From contig JAENYG010000013.1 of NCBI GenBank assembly GCA_016841875.1, forward strand, positions 36,001-100,000: 64,000 bases of DNA. Reading direction: 5' to 3'. Position numbers and translations under genes: made by a program. Within the stretch, counting starts at the first letter, position 1, and each line of letters starts with the position of its first letter. Positions 34,523 through 44,229 of this stretch are shown here, piece by piece. This DNA comes from Syntrophomonas sp. (GTDB taxonomy: Bacteria; Bacillota; Syntrophomonadia; Syntrophomonadales; Syntrophomonadaceae). The notes below the pieces were generated by a model, which saw only the letters and a list, made by a program, of their open reading frames with translations, did no database searches and was not told the origin of the DNA.

Positions 34523-37009
34523 ATGGAGTTACTGGCACCGGCAGGTAACCGGGAGGCTTTATATGCAGCCATAGAAAATGGTGCAGATGCTGTATACCTG
34601 GGTGGAAAAAATTTCAGCGCCCGTCAATCAGCAGAGAACTTCAGTGATGAGGAAATAGTTCAGGCAGTTGAGTATGCTCGTATAAAGAACCGAAAAATAT
34701 ATGTTACGGTCAATACTCTTATTGACGATGAGGAGTTTGGGCCAGCACTGGATTATGCCTGGAATCTATGCATGATGGGAGTCGATGCTTTGATCGTACA
34801 GGATCTTGGTTTTATGGATGCTCTGCTACGGGTATTACCCCAACTTAAGGTGCATGCCAGTACTCAGATGACGGTACATAATCCAGAAGGAGTCAGTTTT
34901 TTAGAAAAACAAGGAATAAAGAGGGTAGTTATGGCCAGAGAAATGCAGCTGGAAGATATCAAGGCTGTTAAACAGGCGGCCAGAACTATAGAGATTGAGG
35001 TGTTCGTTCATGGTGCCCTGTGTTATTCGTATTCCGGGCAGTGCCTGTTCAGCAGCATGGTGGGCGGGAGAAGTGGGAATCGGGGGAGATGTGCACAACC
35101 CTGCCGCCTTCCCTATGACCTTTATTCCAGGAGCTCCGACAAGCGGATTAATACAGCTAATAGAGGACGATACCTGTTGAGTCCAGCTGACTTGTGCCTG
35201 ATTGATTACCTGCCTGAACTGCAGAATATAGGAGTTGATTCTCTTAAAATCGAAGGTCGTATGAAAAGATCGGAGTATGTTGCGGTAGTAACCAGAGCCT
35301 ATCGGGAAGTACTGGATATGCTGCAGGAGGAACCTTCATTTAGACCGGACCAACAAGTGAAAGATAAGTTATTGAAAATTTTTAACCGAAACTTTTCCAG
35401 TGGTTATTTCATTTTTGATAAAAGTAGTTTTATGAGCAGTAAGAGGCCGAATAACCGGGGGGTCAATATAGGGAGAGTAGTTTCCCAGGATAAAGATTTA
35501 GTTACTGCCATAAAACTGAGCGATAGGGTGAGTCTGGGAGATGGTCTGGAAATATGGGTCAATAAAGGAAAAAATCCCGCATTTATTGTTAAAAATATGA
35601 AAGTAAACGGTCTGCCAGGGGTACATGCCCATGCGGGAGACACGGTAGAATTCAGTCTGGATAAAAAAGTATCACCTCAAGACCGAGTATTTAAAACCCA
35701 TGATGAAGAACTTATATCGGAAGCGCTTATTAGTATGAAAGCGGCACAAGAACAAAAAATAAGAGTGGATGTAAAAGTGGTGCTTGAAGAAGGTCAGCCG
35801 CTCAAGCTTATTATGACTGACGTAAAAGGCAACCAGATAGTAGAAATAGGTAAAAGCAGGGCCCAGCGAGCAGAAAAACAGCCTCTGAATGAATTGCTGC
35901 TGAAGTCCAAGATAGACCGTCTGGGGAACACACCTTTTTATCTGGGAGATTTTGAATACCAGGCTGATGCGGACTTGATAGTGCCATTCAGTGAGATCAA
36001 TGAGACTCGGAGGCTGGCAGTGGACTCCTTAAAGACCTTGAGCCTTAACCTTAATCGGATGGCTAAACAAGAAGTAGAATCTTTTCGACGAAAACGGGCC
36101 AAATTTCTGCATCTGGACCAGGGTTTAAGAAATCGTATGACTCCTGAACTCACTATAGCAGTAAGTGGGACTGATCAGGCTTATACGGCCGTAAAAAAAG
36201 GTGCTGATACGGTCTATATAGACCTTTCTGGTATCGGGCAGAAGAAGAGAATCTCCATTGATGAACTGAAAGGCCTTAAGGATTATGCCGCCAGTTACTC
36301 CTGCCAGGTGATACCTGCACTGCCCCGCATACAAAAGCCAGGGGAAGCTAAGGAATGGGTGGGGCTTAAAGCAGCAGGCTTTAGTACAGCTATGGCTGGT
36401 AACATTGGGGCCTTGAACTGGTGCTCTAATAATGGTATAAATAGCAGGGTGGATTACAGTCTGAATATTTTTAATTCCTATTCCCTGCGGTTCATGGTAC
36501 AGCAGGGAGTAGAAAGGGTCTGTATTTCTCCCGAGCTTAATTATAATCGTCTAAAAAATATCCGGGGAATAAACCACGGTGAAGTCATCGTTCATGGAGA
36601 ATTGATCTTGATGACTTCACAGTACTGCATGCTGCAGGGAATATTGGGGAATGGATCTGACCGGTGCCCAGGTTTTTGCCATCAGGATAGGTATGCTATC
36701 AAAGATGACATGGGTTATTCCTTTCCGGTTGAGACTGATACCTACTGCCGATTTTATGTGTTTAATTCCCGTACCCTGTGTATGATAGATGATCTGGAGA
36801 AGATTATATCATTGGATGCAGGTGGACTCAGGATAGAAGCCCGCCACGCAGAAGAACAGGAAGTAGAGAGTGTGGTAAGTTTTTACCGCCGGGCTATAGA
36901 TGACATTCTGAACCATAACAAAACAGACCTGCAATCATACCGTAGGGAGCTGGAGAGAATCACACCTTCCCCCTTTACCCGCGGGCATTATTATCGGGGT
37001 GTGATATAG
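34523..37009 (+). CDS. U32-family peptidase with DUF3656 region
   Basis: The 828-residue protein opens MELLAPAGNREAL and carries the U32 words GGKNFSARQ, HASTQMTVHN, HGALCYSYSGQC and GNRGRCAQPCR in its N-terminal half; the cysteines there fit Fe-S or metal binding. A middle region and a second, degenerate U32-like half (from about residue 545) complete the long YhbU/YrrO-type form. Relatives include the hydroxylation enzymes RlhA and TrhP that modify RNA, so a role in RNA modification is a real alternative to proteolysis. The start follows AAAGGAGG; mutS2 begins 39 bases after its stop. Confidence 0.85.
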   Translation: MELLAPAGNREALYAAIENGADAVYLGGKNFSARQSAENFSDEEIVQAVEYARIKNRKIYVTVNTLIDDEEFGPALDYAWNLCMMGVDALIVQDLGFMDALLRVLPQLKVHASTQMTVHNPEGVSFLEKQGIKRVVMAREMQLEDIKAVKQAARTIEIEVFVHGALCYSYSGQCLFSSMVGGRSGNRGRCAQPCRLPYDLYSRSSDKRINTANRGRYLLSPADLCLIDYLPELQNIGVDSLKIEGRMKRSEYVAVVTRAYREVLDMLQEEPSFRPDQQVKDKLLKIFNRNFSSGYFIFDKSSFMSSKRPNNRGVNIGRVVSQDKDLVTAIKLSDRVSLGDGLEIWVNKGKNPAFIVKNMKVNGLPGVHAHAGDTVEFSLDKKVSPQDRVFKTHDEELISEALISMKAAQEQKIRVDVKVVLEEGQPLKLIMTDVKGNQIVEIGKSRAQRAEKQPLNELLLKSKIDRLGNTPFYLGDFEYQADADLIVPFSEINETRRLAVDSLKTLSLNLNRMAKQEVESFRRKRAKFLHLDQGLRNRMTPELTIAVSGTDQAYTAVKKGADTVYIDLSGIGQKKRISIDELKGLKDYAASYSCQVIPALPRIQKPGEAKEWVGLKAAGFSTAMAGNIGALNWCSNNGINSRVDYSLNIFNSYSLRFMVQQGVERVCISPELNYNRLKNIRGINHGEVIVHGELILMTSQYCMLQGILGNGSDRCPGFCHQDRYAIKDDMGYSFPVETDTYCRFYVFNSRTLCMIDDLEKIISLDAGGLRIEARHAEEQEVESVVSFYRRAIDDILNHNKTDLQSYRRELERITPSPFTRGHYYRGVI

Positions 37010-37048
37010 TAGTCAACCACAGATTTTTAAAACTAAAGGTGAATAGAT

Positions 37049-39391
37049 ATGATTGAAGAAAAAGTACTGGAGAAACTGGAGTACCACAAGATACAGAATA
37101 TGCTGGCAGACCTGGCTCTTTTCGAAGGGGGCACCGCTAGAGCTCATGCCATGATGCCGGTAAATAATTTTGAATCGGTCAATAAACGCCTGGATGAGAC
37201 GGGAGAAGCTATGGAAGCCCTGCGTTTTGAGGAACCTTCATTTCTGAGCGGGCTTAAGCTGTTGAGCAGGCAGCTGGCTAAAGTCAGGGTAGGCGGTATT
37301 TTAACTGCTCCAGAGCTTCGGGATGTATATTTGCTGCTGTATGCTTCCCGTATGGCCAGCAGATATGTGCAGAGAGGTAAATATTCTTTGCTCACCAGTC
37401 TATGCACATCTTTAACGGAGGACCGAGAACTGGAACAGAAGATTGATCGAGCGGTAGGAGAAGAGGGACAGCTCAGAGATGATGCTTCAGCGGAACTTAA
37501 GAACATAAGGAATCAGATCAATACCTCTCGTATGCGCATTAAAGATTATCTGCAAAATTTTATCCGCTCCAGCGATAATCAAAAAATTCTGCAGGAAGCA
37601 CTAGTAACCGAAAGAGACGGAAGATATGTGGTGCCGGTCAAGCAGGAGAATCGGAGTATGGTAAAAGGAATAGTGCATGACGAATCTGCCAGCGGTGCCA
37701 CAGTTTATATTGAACCTCTGCCGGTGGTTGACTTAAATAATAGGATGCGTTCTTTGCAGATGGAGGAAAAAAGAGAAATCGAAAGAATATTAAGGAGTTT
37801 TTCGAATTCTGTAGGGCTCATGGTTGATGAACTGGAAAGAAACCAGGAGGTACTTGCTTTATTGGATTTTGTGTTTGCCCGGGCCCGGTTGGCGTATAAG
37901 ATGAATGCCTATCGCCCGGTGACCAATATGAGAGGCATACTGGAAATTTATCGTGGCAAGCATCCGCTGCTGGGAGAGGAAGCGGTTCCGGTAGATGTAG
38001 AACTGGGAAAAAACTTTGATGTTCTAGTTATAACCGGGCCTAATACCGGGGGGAAAACGGTCACCTTGAAGACTATTGGCCTGCTGGTATTAATGACCAT
38101 GAGCGGCCTTTATATACCAGCCCGGGAGAAAAGCCGGATATCAATTTTTGACTCCATTTATGTAGATATCGGAGATGAACAGAGTATTGAGCAATCTCTA
38201 AGCACCTTTTCCTCTCATATGAGCAATATCATTAGAATACTGGATAGAGCTGACCGTAAATCACTGGTGCTGCTGGATGAGTTGGGAGCTGGTACGGATC
38301 CGGTAGAGGGTTCGGCTTTAGGACATGTTATAATGGATCAATTACGGGATAAAGGGAGCAAAGTAGTAGTGACCACCCACCAGAGTGAGTTGAAGAATTA
38401 CGCCTATCAAACCGAGCGGGTCGAAAATGCCTGTGTAGAGTTTGATCCGGTAAGCCTGCAGCCTACTTATGAACTGACTATCGGTATGCCCGGACAGAGC
38501 AATGCTTTCGAAATAGCGATGAAACTGGGAATGAACAACAATCTGGTACAAAAAGCCCGGGAGTTGGTTCCACAAAGGGAAATGGAAGTGGGCAATATGA
38601 TCCGGCAGTTGAAAGAAAGCCATTATACACTGGACCAAGAGAGCCGAGAGGTGACGAAGATCAAAGAGGAACTGATAAAGGAAAGAGAGCGGCTCAATCA
38701 GGCGAAAATAGAATTTGAACAGGAACAACAGGAAATAATAGCTTGTGCCAGAGAAGATGCAGCCCGTGAACTCAGGCGGGTTAAGCAGGAGGCCGGAGAG
38801 GCTCTTCAGGAATTCAAGGACCTTGTAAAAGACAAAGATAAACCTCCCAAGTGGCATGAGATAGAAGAAAAAAGGCAGAGAATTAAAAATATTGTGGTGC
38901 ATAAATACCCTGATGAAATAAAGACGGAAAAGCAGGACCAGAAAATAAGAACCGGAGATTATGTGCTTATAAAGAATATCAACCAGAAAGGCTATGTGCT
39001 GGGCAGCTATGGAGCTCAGGGGGATGTGAGCATACAGGTGGGGAGCATGAAATTTAATGTGCGTCCCGAAAACCTGGTAAAACTCGATATGCCGGTTCCT
39101 GCTGGCACGCCCTGGCGTGGTGAAAGCTATCTGGATAAAGCCCGCCACATATCTAAAGAAATAGATGTAAGAGGTCAGCTGGCAGAGGATGCGATCATGG
39201 AGATTGACAAATATCTGGCTGATGCACTGCTGGTAGGACTTGAATCGGTCCGGCTCATTCATGGTAAAGGGACCGGAGCTTTGCGGACCGCAGTTCAAAA
39301 GTATTTGAAGACTCACCCTCAGGTCAAGGCATTTAGAGATGGACTGCCGGAAGAGGGAGGGCATGGAGTAACAGTAGTAGAATTCAAATAG
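37049..39391 (+). CDS. mutS2: MutS2 ATPase/nuclease
   Basis: The 780-residue protein has the MutS2 layout: clamp/lever helices in the first 300 residues, an ATPase with Walker A TGPNTGGKTVTLK, Walker B LVLLDELGAGTDP and the THQSELK switch, a long charged coiled coil (about 520-640), and a C-terminal Smr nuclease domain with DVRGQLAEDA and LIHGKGTGAL. MutS2 acts on branched DNA to limit recombination and on collided ribosomes in Bacillus (family knowledge). The start follows AAAGGTGA. A hairpin starting at the stop codon and then a structured repeat follow. Confidence 0.95.
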   Translation: MIEEKVLEKLEYHKIQNMLADLALFEGGTARAHAMMPVNNFESVNKRLDETGEAMEALRFEEPSFLSGLKLLSRQLAKVRVGGILTAPELRDVYLLLYASRMASRYVQRGKYSLLTSLCTSLTEDRELEQKIDRAVGEEGQLRDDASAELKNIRNQINTSRMRIKDYLQNFIRSSDNQKILQEALVTERDGRYVVPVKQENRSMVKGIVHDESASGATVYIEPLPVVDLNNRMRSLQMEEKREIERILRSFSNSVGLMVDELERNQEVLALLDFVFARARLAYKMNAYRPVTNMRGILEIYRGKHPLLGEEAVPVDVELGKNFDVLVITGPNTGGKTVTLKTIGLLVLMTMSGLYIPAREKSRISIFDSIYVDIGDEQSIEQSLSTFSSHMSNIIRILDRADRKSLVLLDELGAGTDPVEGSALGHVIMDQLRDKGSKVVVTTHQSELKNYAYQTERVENACVEFDPVSLQPTYELTIGMPGQSNAFEIAMKLGMNNNLVQKARELVPQREMEVGNMIRQLKESHYTLDQESREVTKIKEELIKERERLNQAKIEFEQEQQEIIACAREDAARELRRVKQEAGEALQEFKDLVKDKDKPPKWHEIEEKRQRIKNIVVHKYPDEIKTEKQDQKIRTGDYVLIKNINQKGYVLGSYGAQGDVSIQVGSMKFNVRPENLVKLDMPVPAGTPWRGESYLDKARHISKEIDVRGQLAEDAIMEIDKYLADALLVGLESVRLIHGKGTGALRTAVQKYLKTHPQVKAFRDGLPEEGGHGVTVVEFK

Positions 39392-39602
39392 CAGGAGGGG
39401 GGTTAACTCACCCCCTCCTGTTCAGATTGTCGACAAAGTCGGCAAGATGACAGGCTGATGACGGAAGTGAAGATCAAGGCATAAAAAAAGTCCGCGATTG
39501 AGGCGTACCTGAGTACGTTGATTGAGCGGACTTTTTGAAATAACGCAGAGATTCGCTTTTGTCATCAGCCGGAGCAGGAGGGGATTAACTCACCCCGCTT
39601 CT
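39391..39602. repeat. Structured repeat, copy B, flanked by duplicated hairpins
   Basis: The core (39421-39573) is very similar to the one at 16946-17149 through TGTCGACAAAGTCGGCAAG, TGATGACGGAAGTGAAGAT and the GATTGAG-GCGTAC-GTACG middle. An outer stem joins GGCTGATGAC (39453-39462) to GTCATCAGCC (39561-39570). The inner stem AAGTCCGC/GCGGACTT covaries with copy A. Both sides carry a GCAGGAGGGG...ACTCACCCC hairpin: the left one (39391-39420) is the perfect mutS2 hairpin, the right one (39574-39602) is degraded in its outer pairs. The remainder of 39603-39838 shows no gene. Confidence 0.8.
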
Positions 39603-39838
39603 TTAAAAATAAGGAAAACTGCACCTCGTCATATATTAAGCTGAGTTCCTGTCTTACATCTACCATCATATGAAGCTGATAAATTATATATAATTTATTA
39701 ACCTATCACATGGGTTTATTAAACATAGCTGGTAATAATTAAAGGTCTTAGAATGCCAGGTCGATAAGTATAATGAATACTACAATGAATACAGCATTTA
39801 CAGAGCCAGATTCCTAACGTCGACTTCCTCCTCCTCAG

Positions 39839-39871
39839 AAAGACCCGGAGCAACAATCCGGGTCTTTCTTG
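39839..39871. terminator. Terminator for the penicillin-binding protein gene
   Basis: AAAGACCCGGA at 39839-39849 pairs with TCCGGGTCTTT at 39857-39867, with a T-rich tail in both directions. It lies 42 bases beyond the end of the minus-strand PBP gene and could act on both strands. Confidence 0.8.
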
Positions 39872-39912
39872 TGATTAAATTAATCCGATCGTTCATTATA
39901 GTGTTTATTTCT

Positions 39913-42363
39913 TTAATCCCTATCAATGATATCCTGGATAACTTCACCTGCTCTCTTCCTCTCGGTCTGGTGGTCACTCAACGGGCAAAGAGGCAGTGTT
40001 TGTCCTGGCTGGAGGATAATTTTTTCGAGATACTCTTCAGGGCAGCCGCCGGTTTCAAAAGGTCCTGGAATATTGGCTTGATATAATTTACCCTCATGCC
40101 TGGGGTCACGGCAGATATATACTTCCCGGGCAAAAAGACCGGTAATAGTTGGCTGGGTATGAATATCACAAGTTTCGGTCGGCATTTTATTAGGAGTTGA
40201 ACTCTTTTCATCCGCTACTACCATAGATCGCATTTCAATGTTAGGACAGTATGGGCCTGCCAGTTTCCCTGACTCAGTACATATCGAGACTAACTGATGT
40301 AAATCACAGGTCTCAGTGGGTACGGCATCTTTTAGACAGTATTCACTGATTATACTATCTGCCGGGCAGGCTTCACCGGGCAGTTTACCAGATATGGAGC
40401 AGACTTTGACACTGACTATTCCACCAGGCATGGACAGAGGGGCCGGTTTATAGTTCTGATGGGCTGCAGTTAGTATGGCCGAAAAGGCCCGGGCCGGGCA
40501 ATTTCCTCCATAAGCTGTTTCTGATGGGTACTGGGGTGGGTAATTGCGCATAGTGTATTCTTTATCAAAACCCATCCACACAGCCATAGAATAACCCGGA
40601 GTAAAGCCGCAGAACCAGGAATCCATGTATTCTTCTGAAGTACCTGTCTTACCAGCGGTAACCACTCCGGCAACCCTGCCATTGGTGCCTGTGCCGGCAT
40701 CAACCACTGTACGCAGCATGCTGGTCATCAACCAGGAGGTCTGTTCGCTCATAACCCGGTGGGATTCGGGTTGGTAGCGATATAATTCTGCCCCATCTTC
40801 ATCAACAATACGGGTAATGAAGTGGGGCTTAACGTAAGTTCCTCCATTGGCAATAGCTCCATAGGCTGCTGCCATCTGCACCGGGGTAGCCCCCCGAGTC
40901 AAACCTCCCAGAGCCAGGGGAGCAAGTCCCAGGTCATTGGTGCCCGGTGTATCCAAAAGATCAAGACCCAGGCTGCGGCCATAATCAAAGCTGTAGCGTA
41001 TACCGATTAGATCCAGCATTTGTATGGCATAGGTATTAATAGAGTATTGTACCGCGGTACGCATCGGAATAATTCCCCGGTAAGTCCCATCATAATTCTC
41101 CGGCTGCCAGACCGTGTTGCCTATTTTATAAGAAAGAGGTGAGTCATCCAGGGTATAAAAAGGCATATATCCCGCTTCCAACGCGGGGGAGTACACAGTA
41201 AGGGGTTTGATCGATGATCCCGGCTGACGATAGGCGTTAGTGGCCCGGTTAAAACCGCGCTTCTGCTCATAAGTCCTGCCACCCATGATCGCCTTGATGC
41301 CTCCGGTTTGATGGTCAAATACCGCCATCGCTGCCTGGACATTTTCACCCAGCTCATTTTTCTGCTGCAAAAAGTGGGTTGAATCAGCGAAATATTCTTC
41401 AGCAGCTTTCTGTATATTGGCATCCATAGTGGTATATATTTTTAGACCGGTCCGATAAAATGCATATTCAGGGTCATTGTATATTTCTTTGGCCGTAAGT
41501 ATATCGAGAGCTTCATCAATTACCGCATCAACATAATAACCGTACTGGGTATCGGATAAATCAGAGCTATGAAAGGTTAGCTCGACCGCATAAGCCTCAT
41601 CTGCAGTTGCCCGGTCTATAAAGCCAGCTTCTACCATATTATCAAGTACTTCTTTCTGACGACTTTTGGACCATTCTAAGTCTTGGAAAGGGTTCAAAGA
41701 TGGAGCATTGGGAAGTCCAGCCAGCATGGAACACTCAGCCAGAGTTAGTTCGCTTACATCCTTGCCAAAATAAGTTTCAGCCGCTGCTTGTACACCATAG
41801 GCCCCGGAACCGAAGTTAATAAGGTTTAAGTACATACCAAGTATTTCATCTTTGGAATAAGCAGATTCAATCTTAAAGGCCAGCAGGATTTCTTTTATTT
41901 TTCTCTCCCACTTTTTATCGAAATTCAGAAAAGCATTTCTGGCCAGTTGTTGGGTAATGGTGCTGGCTCCCTGTCCCTTAAGATCCCCGGAGCTTATGTT
42001 GCTAATCAGCGAACGTGCTATACCTCGATAATTTACCCCATGATGATCATAAAAACTCCTATCCTCAGTTGCAATAAAAGCATCTATAAAGTCCTGAGGT
42101 ACTTTGTCCAGACCTACTTCGGTCCTATTTTCTCCAGCATGCAGGCCGATTACGTATTCTTGCTGATCATCATAGACAAACGTTGTCTTAGCACCTGATA
42201 GCAGATCCGGATCCCATTCTGGTAAGTCCTTAGCCACTACCGCAAATACTCCTACCATTCCGGCAGCTCCTGCCAGACAAAAAAGGAGAAGGATTATTAT
42301 TAAGTTTTTCATGACTGCTTTCCAATTCTTAGGTTTCCTTTTAGCTTTTTTGGTTTGATTCAT
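39913..42363 (-). CDS. Class A penicillin-binding protein (PBP1A type)
   Basis: The 817-residue protein makes and crosslinks peptidoglycan outside the membrane. A basic N-terminal tail and one membrane anchor come first, then a glycosyltransferase domain with ATEDRSFYDHHG and GQGASTITQQLARN, and a transpeptidase domain with the active-site serine in GSSIKPL, a SIN word and GKTGTSEE. The last 140 residues carry a repeated Cys-containing pattern, SGKLPGEACP then SGKLAGPYCP, each followed by a TETCD-type word; such Cys-rich tails occur in anaerobic Firmicutes PBPs, with unknown role. I chose the ATG at 42363 behind AGGAGG; an upstream in-frame start at 42447 lacks a site. Confidence 0.9.
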   Translation of the reverse strand: MNQTKKAKRKPKNWKAVMKNLIIILLLFCLAGAAGMVGVFAVVAKDLPEWDPDLLSGAKTTFVYDDQQEYVIGLHAGENRTEVGLDKVPQDFIDAFIATEDRSFYDHHGVNYRGIARSLISNISSGDLKGQGASTITQQLARNAFLNFDKKWERKIKEILLAFKIESAYSKDEILGMYLNLINFGSGAYGVQAAAETYFGKDVSELTLAECSMLAGLPNAPSLNPFQDLEWSKSRQKEVLDNMVEAGFIDRATADEAYAVELTFHSSDLSDTQYGYYVDAVIDEALDILTAKEIYNDPEYAFYRTGLKIYTTMDANIQKAAEEYFADSTHFLQQKNELGENVQAAMAVFDHQTGGIKAIMGGRTYEQKRGFNRATNAYRQPGSSIKPLTVYSPALEAGYMPFYTLDDSPLSYKIGNTVWQPENYDGTYRGIIPMRTAVQYSINTYAIQMLDLIGIRYSFDYGRSLGLDLLDTPGTNDLGLAPLALGGLTRGATPVQMAAAYGAIANGGTYVKPHFITRIVDEDGAELYRYQPESHRVMSEQTSWLMTSMLRTVVDAGTGTNGRVAGVVTAGKTGTSEEYMDSWFCGFTPGYSMAVWMGFDKEYTMRNYPPQYPSETAYGGNCPARAFSAILTAAHQNYKPAPLSMPGGIVSVKVCSISGKLPGEACPADSIISEYCLKDAVPTETCDLHQLVSICTESGKLAGPYCPNIEMRSMVVADEKSSTPNKMPTETCDIHTQPTITGLFAREVYICRDPRHEGKLYQANIPGPFETGGCPEEYLEKIILQPGQTLPLCPLSDHQTERKRAGEVIQDIIDRD

Positions 42364-42540
42364 ATAATAATAAGGCCTCCTGGAATTAGTATATTTAATC
42401 ATTAGACAGGGACAAGTGTTTTTCCTGCCCGAAACAAGAGGGTGCAATTATCCCATGCAGGGAATGCGTGTATATTCGTCTAATTATTGCACATACTTCG
42501 GATATTATGCTATGATTTTTTCTGGTAAGGAGGTTATTTT

Positions 42541-43758
42541 ATGGAAGATAAAATAATGAAGCAGGTTGACGCACAGCTTGAAATTATCCGCCGCGGTGTT
42601 GCTGAGATTATACCAGAGGAAGAGCTCAAGCAAAAGCTTTATAAATCTATAAAAGAGAACCGGCCTCTCCGGGCCAAACTAGGACTTGATCCTACTGCTC
42701 CGGACATTCACCTGGGACATACGGTGGTGTTAAACAAGCTGAGACAGTTCCAGGATCTGGGACACCAGGTTCACCTGATTATAGGTGATGCAACCGGGCG
42801 TATAGGTGATCCCAGCGGGAAATCAGAGACCCGTAAGCAGCTTACTGAAGAAGAAATCAAGTTAAATGCTGCTACCTATCAGGATCAGATATTCAAAGTA
42901 CTGGATAAGGAAAAAACTATTGTACATTTTAACAGTGAGTGGCTTATGAGCATGAATTTAGAAGCAGTACTAAGACTGGCTGGAAGATATACGGTGGCTC
43001 GCATGCTGGAAAGAGACGATTTTGATAAGAGGTATAAAGAAGGTCTGCCAATAGGAGTTCACGAGTTCCTGTATCCCCTGATGCAGGGTTATGATTCAGT
43101 GGTACTGGAAGCGGACGTGGAACTGGGAGGCACAGATCAGAAATTTAACCTTCTGGTAGGAAGACATCTGCAAAGGGAATACGGACATGAGCCTCAGATA
43201 GCTTTAATGATGCCCATACTGGAAGGTTTGGACGGGGTACAGAAAATGAGCAAGAGCTTGGGTAATTATATAGGAGTAAATGAGGAAGCTTATGAAATGT
43301 TTGGTAAGACTATGTCAATAAGTGATGAACTCATCAGCAGGTATTTTGAACTGCTCACCCGGGTATCTATGAATGATATTAAGGATATGCAGGTGCGTAT
43401 GGATAGCGGTGAACTCAATCCCCGGGATGTTAAAATTAATCTTGCCAAAGAGCTGATTACTATGTACCACAGCGCTGAAGAAGCCGAAAAAGCTGAGGCC
43501 AGATTTAAACTGGTCTATTCCCAGGGAGACATACCAGATGATATACCTGAGGTTGACGTTGTTGATGCTGAAGTATGGCTGCCCAAATTCCTGCAGGAAA
43601 ATGACATGGTTAGTTCAAGCAGTGATGGCCGTCGTATGCTCAAACAGGGGGCTATAAGAGTTAACGGGGAAAAATACGAAGATGAAAATCTGATGGTATC
43701 AGATGGAATGGTGGTACAGGTAGGAAAACGCAAATTCATAAGGATCAAAGCTGAATAG
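42541..43758 (+). CDS. tyrS: Tyrosyl-tRNA synthetase
   Basis: The 405-residue enzyme charges tRNA-Tyr. The class I signatures are PDIHLGHT (HIGH) near residue 55 and KMSKS near residue 233, with the tyrosine-site words [13 protein letters not shown] in between, and an S4 RNA-binding domain occupies the last 60 residues. The upstream region is short (about 90 bases to the PBP frame) and shows no T-box leader, a regulator common for this gene in Firmicutes. The start follows AAGGAGG. A very strong hairpin follows the gene. Confidence 0.95.
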   Translation: MEDKIMKQVDAQLEIIRRGVAEIIPEEELKQKLYKSIKENRPLRAKLGLDPTAPDIHLGHTVVLNKLRQFQDLGHQVHLIIGDATGRIGDPSGKSETRKQLTEEEIKLNAATYQDQIFKVLDKEKTIVHFNSEWLMSMNLEAVLRLAGRYTVARMLERDDFDKRYKEGLPIGVHEFLYPLMQGYDSVVLEADVELGGTDQKFNLLVGRHLQREYGHEPQIALMMPILEGLDGVQKMSKSLGNYIGVNEEAYEMFGKTMSISDELISRYFELLTRVSMNDIKDMQVRMDSGELNPRDVKINLAKELITMYHSAEEAEKAEARFKLVYSQGDIPDDIPEVDVVDAEVWLPKFLQENDMVSSSSDGRRMLKQGAIRVNGEKYEDENLMVSDGMVVQVGKRKFIRIKAE

Positions 43759-43811
43759 AGTACATTATAAGAATCTCCCGGGGATTATTAAATATTAAAA
43801 CACGTTTGAGT

Positions 43812-43858
43812 AACAGAACTTCAGGGGCGAGATAGAAACTCGCCCCTGAAGTTCTGTT
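43812..43858 (+). terminator. Strong 20-bp hairpin after tyrS
   Basis: AACAGAACTTCAGGGGCGAG (43812-43831) pairs perfectly with 43839-43858 around a seven-base loop. No T-run follows. It probably ends the tyrS transcript. Confidence 0.75.
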
Positions 43859-43919
43859 ATAGGTCACAAGGATTGCTGTGCAGATGCTGTAATGTCTTTA
43901 CCAGGAGTTACATAATTTC

Positions 43920-43952
43920 AAACCAAAGCGAGCCATTGTCTCGCTTTGGTTT
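43920..43952. terminator. Bidirectional hairpin between tyrS and a small minus-strand gene
   Basis: AAACCAAAGCGAG (43920-43932) pairs with its exact reverse complement at 43940-43952. The terminal T and A runs within the stem let it work in either direction. It sits 25 bases beyond the end of the minus-strand gene at 43978. Confidence 0.75.
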
Positions 43953-43977
43953 ATCTCAGGTAAGAATAATCATATTA

Positions 43978-44229
43978 TTAAAAACTTTTATCAATATTTT
44001 TTAGAGAGCGTCCCATTTCATCCAGATGCCCCTCAAAAAATATGGCTTTTCCTCTTATATTGGGATACTCTGGAGAGGCTAGGTTTACAAAAGTAAAACC
44101 CACTTCTTCAAGTTCTGACCAGTCAGTGTTGCGAATGATCCTCATTTGCTGTTCACTAACCTTGCTAGCCGAGCAAAAAACATTTTTCCCTTTGGAATTT
44201 GCCATCATTGTAGCTACTAGTGTTCGCAT
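43978..44229 (-). CDS. Hypothetical 83-residue protein
   Basis: I do not recognise this protein. It starts with an ATG behind GGCGGGAG, is soluble, and has no signal or membrane segment. The N-terminal part is basic with one Cys (NVFCSASK), the middle is acidic, and the fold looks mixed alpha/beta. The good ribosome-binding site, the hairpin beyond its stop and its normal amino-acid composition support a real gene. It is the only supported gene between tyrS and the second fatty-acid operon. Confidence 0.5.
   Translation of the reverse strand: MRTLVATMMANSKGKNVFCSASKVSEQQMRIIRNTDWSELEEVGFTFVNLASPEYPNIRGKAIFFEGHLDEMGRSLKNIDKSF

Noticed and set aside
38342..39364. Minus-strand open frame of 340 codons
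   Set aside because: It is fully antisense to the 3' half of mutS2, which has clear ATPase and Smr motifs; the antisense product is His/Phe-rich and unrecognisable.
42448..42540. T-box leader for tyrS
   Set aside because: The space between the divergent gene and tyrS is too short and shows no specifier or T-box sequence.
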